From: Calycina herbarum
Lineage: Eukaryota > Ascomycota > Leotiomycetes > Helotiales > Pezizellaceae
Assembly: GCA_001414485.1 (NCBI GenBank)
Contig: LLEY01000089.1
Span: forward strand, 1-64,000
DNA: 64,000 nucleotides
Reading direction: 5' to 3'
Positions 56,341-64,000 of the stretch are shown one piece after another (within the stretch, counting starts at the first letter, position 1; each line of letters begins with the position of its first letter). The translations under genes and the position numbers were made by a program. Under the pieces are notes generated by a model, which worked only from the letters and a program-made list of their open reading frames with translations, was not told the origin of the DNA and searched no databases.

Positions 56341-57481
56341 CTACAACAATGTAGCATCCATAAGAGGTAATCTTCGAATATTGTGTCTGCAAGCAGCGAG
56401 CAATATCGTCTCAAAAGTATCAGTATAAAGTGCCTCTCCGGCACCCCACTGATTCGTGAAATCCCCATAAGTAACCAACTCCCCTCCAAATCCAAGAGTC
56501 GCCTCCCACCACTGTTCCTCTGACGCATTCCATAAATTCCCATTTACGGAGAGTGGTAAAGTACTCATCAAAGGGACTGTGGTACAATATCCATCTTTGC
56601 TGAGAGAATACATTGCTTGGATAAGGAGAGACATCAAGACTGTTCGTCTCGCACTTTCGATGAATATCCATCTCTGATAACAAGATTCTGGTTCGCTAGA
56701 CATATCATTGCTGTACAAATTACTTGTCGAACTCAATTGACACGTCCAGGAATCGAGGATTCTTCTATCTCTTTCTGCATTGGCTCGTTGTCTTATGTCT
56801 CCATCGAAAAGCCGAATTATTTGGTATAAAATGAGTGCCTGAACACCAAGCAAATAATCTGCCGTTGACCAAGATGAATATTTCTCGGATTCTATGAGAT
56901 TGGAAGCTCGACAGTCTAGCATTGAGAAGATCATAGTTTGGTTCTGGGGTGATTTTTGAGAGTACATGGCGATAGTACCCAGAAGATCTTGGTAGACGAT
57001 TGGAGGTGCTTTCTGATAGGCATCGTGGTGGATGAAGGGCGATTTGTTTTGTTGTACTAATTGTGGGATGAGACTTTTGAATTGGTTGATGCAAAAATCT
57101 ATTTGGTCTGGTTTGATGACTGCTCTTTCTGGGATGGGGAAGGATTCGATTGTCAAGATGTCGAAGTGTGGAACAGTTTCCAAGTTGTATTCGTTGGGAG
57201 TTGGAAGGCTTATTGGCGAGGTCTGTTGAACTGGTAGCATGTCGATTTGTGGAGACGCCCTGTTCGTGGTTCGCTGTCTTCTCTCCGCAATAGGCTTCGG
57301 GGAGGGGGTGGCCTGGATGTGTCAGAATTACCTTTAGCGAGGTATATTTACTTACATATTTGCAGTCTGCTTTACGTTTTACACATCTAGTGCATTGTGG
57401 GAGTCTCAAGTCGCATCTTCTCTTTGCTTGGACACAAGCAGTACAAGACTTTCGGCGCGTGGAGCTTTGATGAACCAACAT
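56341..57481 (-). CDS. Zn2Cys6 transcription factor, short form
   Basis: Predicted nuclear regulator of 365 aa. Exons are 57481-57356 and 57312-56341, split by a 43-bp GTAAGT intron right after the zinc cluster. Cys13, 16, 23, 30, 33 and 40 form the C6 cluster (SCTACVQAKRRC, then CTRCVKRKADC). The rest is a reduced fungal regulator middle region: PIVYQDLLGTIAMYSQK, SSWSTADYLLGVQALILYQI, then FIESARRTVLMSLLIQAMYS and WEATLGFGGELVTYGDFTNQ. The length and the C-terminal WEATL-type block are typical of regulators next to small metabolic gene groups. Located just upstream of the MDR reductase on the same strand; regulation of that gene is an inference. Confidence 0.83.
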
Positions 57482-58666
57482 TATTCGTGTGAGATGAGAT
57501 CACGTATAAGATGTTTGACCCTATCTCGTTCGACCGTAAATGGAGTGTTCTAGCTATCTGGGTTAATTTTTAATTGTTCTAAGTGTTTGGGATAGTTTAC
57601 TTGAATTGCCCTAGAAAGCTGGAACAACAAGCTGGGTAGGCAGGTCCGAAACTGATCCAAAACCAGCACGAATTTGAAGTTGCTGATTGATTCATCTGCA
57701 TTCAGTTGATGCGAGCATTGATTTGCATTCACCTCATCCCGGGTCTTCTGTTGCGTGAAAATACGGTGTTTTGTTGCGGAATTCCACTCGGAAAGGGAGT
57801 TTGTCATCGTATCACTACCCGATAACACCGAATCGAGTCACGTTTAATCCCTAGAAAATGTTTTGGCCAAACCTGTACTTGATTGTCTAAGGAAGATAAA
57901 AGAATATGAAGTCAAAATCTCATCGAAATATTGTACTCTTCGTTTTGATATCTGATTTCCCCCTCTCTGCAAAAGAAGAAAATATCAATAATCACGTGTT
58001 AATCTCAGAAGAGAAAGCTTATCGTCGCCCGCCCCATTGAGAAATGTTTCATATACTTCAAACATAAAACTTTATGTTCGCGGGATGTGCCACTCTTTTA
58101 GGTAGCGCCGCAATGATCTTCGACCAGGTTGTTGGTTTCCAGGGTCGCATTTCGACGCTCTTCTCTCCACTTTGAATCCCAATTTCCAACGTCTAATTTG
58201 TTTCCTACCCTCCAGTTCCACTATGAACAACAGATGAACGAATGGTAGAGGCTCTCAAATACGAATAAGATGATGGAATTCGAGAACGTTATTAGAGCCC
58301 TGCTCTTTGTACGCGTCCGACTGCAGAGCGTGCGAGATCCAGGGCATTTTGTGCACCCCAAGCGGGGCGACAAACACTTCTTCCTCGAATCATCGAAATG
58401 AATCTCGGTCATTGGTAGATGAGAGGCCCCGTTCTAGATTTGCCCATTTGTACTTGAATTTCAGTTTCCCTTGTTTTTGTTGATTTCTCTACCTTTCTCT
58501 CAACGTTTGCTTGTTGCCAGTCTGCGAGAGTGTTTTATCACCTCAACACATTCTTTTCTTGCCTATTGCTTTTGGCTGTGCCATATTACACTCGCTTGGA
58601 CGACCAAATTATCAAACAAGATATCTACGAACTACGAAATAAACGATCCTATCATACAACGAAAAT
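57482..58666. other. Divergent intergenic region
   Basis: 1.19 kb between the divergent regulator and CBM1 genes. Holds a dispersed repeat copy at 57550-57655. No gene seen. Confidence 0.45.
57550..57655 (+). repeat. Dispersed short repeat, copy 5
   Basis: Best partner of copy 1 (4795-4880), same order of motifs through GTAGGCAGGT. It lies about 70 bp upstream of the Zn2Cys6 start codon. Confidence 0.6.
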
Positions 58667-60226
58667 ATGAAGTACAACGCACTTTTGCTTGCCGGCTTTT
58701 TGCCCATCATCGCAGCACAGTCTGCTATCTCTGGAGCAGCACAACCTACTGGATTTCCCGTTGGAGGAAAGCCAACTGCTAAATGGAGTAACTCCACAAA
58801 GTAAGTAGTATGATTTTTGTATGCCCGTTAACATATACTCACATTTCATAGTGTTGCTCGTCCCACTGGTCCCATCAAGTCTTTGACTCCTTCCGGATCG
58901 AATGCCCTCCCCTCCGGAAATGTTCCGAACCCATATGGATTGAACTCCAAAGCGAGCACAGAAGGACTTGGGATCAAAGCGGAGAGCACAAGCTCGGATG
59001 TCTCTTCTAGTACTGCTTCTCATGTACCATATGCTCCTGGATCTGGCGTGCATTTTGCAAACTCTACTGGAGCTTCCTTCGATAACGTCCTCGTCTACCC
59101 TACAGGGGCTTCTTCTGGATTTGCCAAACCAACAAACAGTCCTCAAGGTATAGCCGCAGGAACTGGCCATTTGCCATACACATCTAGTGCTGCATTCTTG
59201 AATGCAACTGCCGGTTCTGAGGGAGGAGTTATTGTGAAATCAGTGTTTCCCACTGGTTCCGGAGTCTCATTTGGCTTCGCCAAACCCACAAACAGTATTC
59301 CTGGTACTGCTGCAGGAACCGGACATTTACCATACACATCGGGTGCCCCATTTGCGAACACTACAACTGGTGTGAATGGAGGAGTTAATGCAAACTCCAT
59401 TCTTCCAACTGGCACCGGGATCTCTTCCGGCTTCGCTAAGCCTTCGGCAGTTTCCAACTTTACTCGACCTGCTGGAAACACCACACGCCCAGCTACATCT
59501 ACAGGTCGCCTCCCTTTCACATCTTCAAAGGGATTGTACTTTGGAAACAGCACTTCTAGTGGAGTTGCCTCTGCTACCGATGACTCTAGCCTTAATGTCG
59601 CCTCAGCTACTGGTATTCTATCAACCGGCGTGTCCTCTGAATTCCCAGTCCAGACAGCTTCAGGTCACCTTCCGTTCACTACCTCTCAAACAGCGGGTCT
59701 CACCAACAGCACCTCTACTGTTGCTGTCCGACCAACCGGATTCTTGACAGGTGTTACTGCACTACCCAGTGAGGCCACTTCCCAGAACGCGATCCCAAGC
59801 GGAAAACTATTGTGGACAAACTCGACCTCAATCGTAAAGACTCCATCATCATCTTTCATCCCAGGAACCGGTGTCGCATCGATCCCAACCACCATTCCTA
59901 AGGCTGATGCATCCTCCACCATCAACCTCAACGAGACCTCCCCAACATTCATCTCAAGTAGTGCTTCCCGTCTCCCAACCCTCTCAGCCATCCCTCCATA
60001 CTCCAACTCCACCATCTCCGCAACGAAATCCGCCACACCAACAACATTCGGCACGATCACCGTTCCATCAACAAACATCCCATCCACAACCTCTACACCA
60101 ACCGAGACTCCTGTTGCAGAGTATTACCAATGCGGTGGTCTCAACTGGACTGGATCTAAGATTTGTTCCTCAGGAACGACTTGTAAAGAGTGGAACCCTT
60201 ACTATCACCAGTGTGTGAGAGAATAG
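58667..60226 (+). CDS. Secreted repetitive protein with C-terminal CBM1 (cellulose-binding) domain
   Basis: 502 aa from exons 58667-58800 and 58852-60226. Signal peptide [18 protein letters not shown]. The body is Ser/Thr/Gly/Pro-rich with degenerate tandem repeats of about 58 aa; two good copies share SSGFAKPTN or SFGFAKPTN, then [11 protein letters not shown], and a third is shorter. Many N-glycosylation sequons (NST, NTT, NAT) and dense Ser/Thr suggest heavy glycosylation. The last 35 residues are a textbook CBM1: [20 protein letters not shown], then [11 protein letters not shown], with four Cys and the aromatic face (Tyr, Trp, Tyr-Tyr). There is no catalytic domain, so this is a binding or surface protein: it could coat cellulose, anchor hyphae or act as an elicitor. 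Confidence 0.9.
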
Positions 60227-61149
60227 ATGGAACATTCATAATTTTTTGAAGTAATGGGAGGTGGGGGTTTTGAAAAAGGGGTTAATATTTCGATTCTTGG
60301 TTTATATTTTTTTGATTATGTGGTTTAGAATTCTTTTCTTGGTATATATTTATTGTGTAGTCTTTAATTTTATAATTCACGTCGTTACATTTCCATCATA
60401 TAATCTCAGAGTGAGATTCATACGCTAAAGTGTATGTCACCTCAGCGTGCAGTTCAATGTCTTTCGAATTTACTTGTGTGACTACCTTTGGGAAACAGAA
60501 ACGCGTCGAGAAAGTATCTGAAGCTTGTAGCGGACTCGGTTTGTAGAAGTGAAGAGATTGTTAAAAGTTGAGAGGACTTCCTGGATATGGAAAGTTTGCT
60601 CCCAGAGGATTCATAGTAATACGCCTACATAACAAAAGCTGTCAGCAGCAGAGGACAGGTTCTGACAGAATGACCCCAGGAACCAAAATATCAATGGAGA
60701 AACCGGGCTTTAGCCACGGATTTAAAAACCTAGGCATAAGTTTGTATAAAATTACTGGGGACTATGTATTCTTCAGATGGATTTATTTCCCACTCTTCTA
60801 AGAGACATATAATATAGTTCACTAACAGCAATAAAAGTGAAGAGCAGGCCAGTTATGGTATAATTTGGACGTCTCTTTTGACAAAGTTGAAGAAATTTTT
60901 AGTCCTCAAGCAGAGCACTCTCCAAAGACTAAGGAGTGAGAAAGATAATGCTTTGGTATTTGAGTTCGAACACATTATCTTTGCAATGCAATGCACTTTT
61001 CATCAACCGATCCAACCCTCCCTACCCCTATGAATGCCCCATGAACAATACAAAAGATCCCACTCAAATCGTCGAACCAATTGAGTCTCCTAAGTCGGTT
61101 CTTTCCAATGCTTCAACGGAATGTCCAAAAAAGGAGTCGACACTACTGT
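60227..61149. other. Tail-to-tail intergenic region
   Basis: 923 bp; T-rich 3' UTR of the CBM1 gene at the left. No gene recognised. Confidence 0.45.
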
Positions 61150-61584
61150 TTAGACACCCCACCATCCAGTCTCTCCCTCCTCTTCTACTCCCTCTCTCTC
61201 GCCTTTTTCCTCGTCCTCATCTTCTCCCTCGTCCTCGACTTCTGGCTTCTCGCCCTCTCCCTCTTCCCCAGCAACCTCAGCCGCCTCGGCACCTTCAATT
61301 GGAAATCCCACATCCTCTCTGCGAGCTACCTCTTCCTCTTCCTCAGCTTCTGCCTCTGCCTCGGCTTCTGCTGCAGCAAACTCTTCCTCCCAGCTCTCAT
61401 CCCAATCAGTCTCGAGCTCATCAGTTTCAGCAATTTCTCCTTCGACAGGTATCTCGTCTCTTCGTTTTCCATGCTTCATGCTTCTGGCGGCAATTCCATT
61501 GTTGCTTCGGGCGACAGGGACAAAGTTGGCAATAGCGGTAGAGGTGAGAGCCAGAGCTAGGATGGTGGTGAGTTGAAATTTCAT
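61150..61584 (-). CDS. Small secreted acidic protein
   Basis: Single-exon, 144 aa. Signal peptide MKFQLTTILALALTSTAIA, then a short neutral stretch with a dibasic KR site at about residues 40-41 (SMKHGKRRDEIP), which may be cut by Kex2. Nearly everything after is Glu/Ala or Glu/Asp/Gly repeats (EEEFAAAEAEAEAEAEEEEE, later EDEGEDEDEEKGEREGVEEE), ending GWWGV. No cysteines and no domain. Low complexity lowers confidence in the frame, but signal peptide, start and 3' Trp-Trp end look real. Confidence 0.6.
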   Translation of the reverse strand: MKFQLTTILALALTSTAIANFVPVARSNNGIAARSMKHGKRRDEIPVEGEIAETDELETDWDESWEEEFAAAEAEAEAEAEEEEEVARREDVGFPIEGAEAAEVAGEEGEGEKPEVEDEGEDEDEEKGEREGVEEEGETGWWGV

Positions 61585-62641
61585 ATTTGCGATTTTTGAA
61601 GAGGATTGTTAAAAGGAATGAGTGTTGAAATTTTGTTTCAAGCCAAGGGAGAAAGAGGGAAAGTAAGTTACTTAAAGAACGTAAGTGGTAAATGAAATGG
61701 AACTGGAAAAGTGGATGATGGCTAGAATCTCTCTTGGAATGGGGAGGGACAATCTCCTCATATAGTAATGAGGAATGCTTACAAAATTACTCACCTCGAC
61801 CACATCATCTCCTTTTACGTACTCACACATCAAAACACCGCACTTATTTCATCCTACCGCGAACCCCTTTCATTCTCCATAACTCTGCGTCTGAGCGGTT
61901 AATATCCCCATTCTTCAGCGACCAAAACGTCGACTCGCTTTAGATTACCTAACCGCCTAAATACTAAGAGGTCTCTTTCGAACCACACCAAATTTAAAAT
62001 ATGAACCCACTTGACGCTCACCGGAAATTTCCCATCCTTTTGTTGGAATTAACGACGCCCCTTCGTTGATTCGCTAAAAACTCTTTTGCCAACAATTAAC
62101 CTTCGTTGGATTTTACGTGTGCCATTCCTTTAGCTTACTTCCGCAGCAGATAATCTTCCTTTACGAAATGCAGCCTTGGTGAGTACGTAAAGATGTTGGA
62201 ATTTGTTGGTGAAATATTAATTGGAATTGGTGCGAGTGGCTGATGGGCTTTGGGTTTTAGGGGAAATCTCAGTGGTGTTTTGCGTTGTCTGAGGCTCTCT
62301 TCCGTACATTCCACCAGCGATTTGTGTCTCTGAGAGTAGGCGTGGTAGGATCGTGCATGCCACGATGACAATGTTTGGCCAGTTTTGACTCATTTAATTA
62401 CAATAGCGATCTAGGCCAGGAATGGCTTTGCTCGGGGTGTACCCATATCAGCACATACGAAGTAATTTTCAATTTCCACAAAGGCGACCAGTTCTAAAGA
62501 CTCACCTTTCTTTCAATAATAAATCGAGCCCAAAAATCAACTGCAATGGGAATTTTGTGCTTGTACAAAATCCAATGGATACCAATGAATCCGAGTATAC
62601 ATCAAGAAATAACTCTTACAGCCCATCTCCATAATAAACAA
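61585..62641. other. Intergenic, no gene seen
   Basis: 1.06 kb between two minus-strand genes. Short frames only. Confidence 0.45.
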
Positions 62642-64000
62642 TCATTCCATTACACTCTCCATCCAAGGATAGACAGCTCCATTCGCTGCAGGATATCCCA
62701 TATGCAGGGCATCCTTGAAGAATCTAGTGTTGGAAATAATTAGCATCATTCATCTCAAGGAAAAACCTAAAAGTGGCTGGTCGGAAAATTACCTGGCTTC
62801 TTTTGGAGTTCCATACTCGAATGGCAACATGGAGTCCTCAATGGGCATCAAACCATCGTTCACCCCCTTCCATATAATTAGCCAGATCACACAAGGATTG
62901 TATTCACACAACTTACATTAACAAACAACAACCTCGTCGAAGGTTTCTTCAAGATCCCCGTCTCAAGCAAAGAGAATTTCCCAACCGCTTCATCCATGTA
63001 AGTTTCAAAACTCTCATAACCATGCTTAAGTGAGATTGCAGGGCCAAGTCTACACGCGTCAGCTTTCACTCCAAAACAGCAAGCAAGAGGAAACTTACGC
63101 GAAAGGATACTCATGTCCATCAGCCTTCTCAAGCCACTCTCTCGTAAAGAAATAATGAGTCCCAGCCCCCTGCGCAACAACGCCCCTCAATTGTTCCTTA
63201 TGAGTATGAGCAATCCTCGCAGCATAATAACCACCAGTACTCAATCCCCAAACCATGACCTTTTCCATGTCGAAATGCTCCTGGTTTCCCATCCAAGTGA
63301 GGAGACTGGTCCAGAGTCTATCGGTGCTTTCGGGGTCACTTGGATCGGCTGGGCAATCTGCTGTACCGGGGACTTCGACCATTATGGTTGACCACCCACG
63401 TTTTAGGAATTCGTCGCTTCTTTGGGTGTTATCTGGTCGGTAGCCATCGAGACCCGTGAAGAGGATTACTACGGGGGTTTTCCTGATATCTGGTTTCGCA
63501 AGTTTGGAAAGACGCATATAGACGGGAACAACATCCCGATCAGCACCTTGTTTATCGACGAAGGGTCTGAAAACAATCAGCTCGTTACAAGAATGAATTC
63601 AGAAGAGTAATGAGGAGAACTTACACATCAATCTCTTCCACTGACTCATCCCAATGACTTCCTGCTTTCATGTACACTTCCTTCTGTGCTTCCCACGCCT
63701 TCCATTTCGCTTCCGAATTGACTTTTGGGAAAGCAGTGATGTAAGGAAACCTCGAGATACGATACAAACAAGCAGCTCTTAAGTAAAGTTCAGTGGAGGC
63801 GGCGAAGTTCTTGTAAGCTGCTAATTCGTCGCCCTGCTTGGTTAACTTCTCGGCCATTGGGAAGAATGCTTGAGTATATGCATCTCCGTATCCATCATTG
63901 ATGTTGTTCTAGGTCAATTGTTAGTTGAAAGATTTCTCCAGAAAGTGCAGAGGATGAGGTCTAACGAACTTCAATGAGGCTCTCAAACAAAGGTTCGAAA
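62642..64000 (-). CDS. Alpha/beta hydrolase, Ayg1/FrsA-like (5' end beyond window)
   Basis: Partial gene, cut at the window edge. Exons read on the minus strand are 64000-63970, 63908-63625, 63566-63100 or 63099, 63049-62917, 62866-62793 and 62723-62642. The N-terminal helical part (NNINDGYGDAYTQAFFPMAE, later WDESVEEIDVPFVDKQGADR) is typical of fungal Ayg1 and bacterial FrsA-like proteins. The fold core follows: TPVVILFTGLDGYRPD, then the nucleophile elbow VMVWGLSTGGYYAARIAHTH, then RLLFVNGVNDGLMPIEDSML near the acid residue. The late His may lie in the last exon (DALHMGYPAANGAVYPWMES). Ayg1 shortens a polyketide precursor of DHN-melanin, but many relatives have other or unknown substrates. 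No polyketide synthase is visible in this window. Confidence 0.82.

Noticed and set aside
61150..61560. Plus-strand Leu/Phe/Ser-rich ORFs opposite the acidic secreted protein
   Set aside because: The hydrophobic look comes from reading Glu/Ala repeats in antisense; the minus frame has a signal peptide.
1..64000. CRISPR arrays, bacterial operons, integrated phage or virus
   Set aside because: Spliceosomal introns and fungal gene families throughout; no regular repeat-spacer array and no viral polymerase or capsid-like protein seen.

Overview
This window is nuclear DNA of a filamentous ascomycete (Pezizomycotina; Leotiomycetes is my best guess, not proven). The signs are short GT-AG introns with CTAAC-like branch points, two Zn2Cys6 regulators, a CFEM/PTH11-type receptor, a CBM1 protein, a dispersed single 5S rRNA gene, and transposons destroyed by C-to-T/G-to-A changes as produced by RIP. 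Exon limits were read by eye from splice consensus, frame continuity and family similarity. No search or transcript data were available.

Layout: 0.9-14.5 kb holds housekeeping genes: a divergent ubiquitin protease (-), a Trm9-type tRNA methyltransferase (+), a Myb/SANT protein (-) and tubulin cofactor B (+, with an intron of about 1.3 kb). The stretch 14.5-18.1 kb has no gene and includes an AT-rich relic.

The most interesting region is 18.1-27.5 kb. A Zn2Cys6 regulator (-), a hydantoin/allantoin racemase (+), an N-carbamoyl-D-amino-acid amidohydrolase (-) and a D-hydantoinase/dihydropyrimidinase (+) lie side by side. All three enzymes keep their expected catalytic residues. Together they make up the bacterial 'hydantoinase process' (racemise 5-substituted hydantoin, open the ring, remove the carbamoyl group to give a D-amino acid, CO2 and NH3), apparently arranged as a fungal catabolic cluster. 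A complete 5S rRNA gene lies inside the long first intron of the hydantoinase.

From 27.8 to 33.4 kb are a disordered 566-aa protein, an intron-containing tRNA-Met and a CFEM-PTH11 receptor. From 33.7 to 42.3 kb is a nested transposon stack. A Fot1/pogo element with a perfect 43-bp inverted repeat holds a RIP-degraded Ty3/gypsy element (minus strand, 232-bp LTRs), which in turn holds a younger 436-bp solo LTR with a perfect 5-bp target duplication and no obvious RIP damage.

From 43.5 to 64 kb is a mixed accessory region: a small secreted protein, a secreted RNase T1-family enzyme, a DUF3632 protein, a cyanovirin-N homolog, a ZZ-finger protein, a frame-disrupted SAP-domain gene, a reductase next to a Zn2Cys6 regulator, a repetitive secreted CBM1 protein, an acidic secreted protein and, cut by the window edge, an Ayg1/FrsA-like hydrolase. 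A short dispersed repeat occurs at five or more intergenic places, mostly next to these genes.
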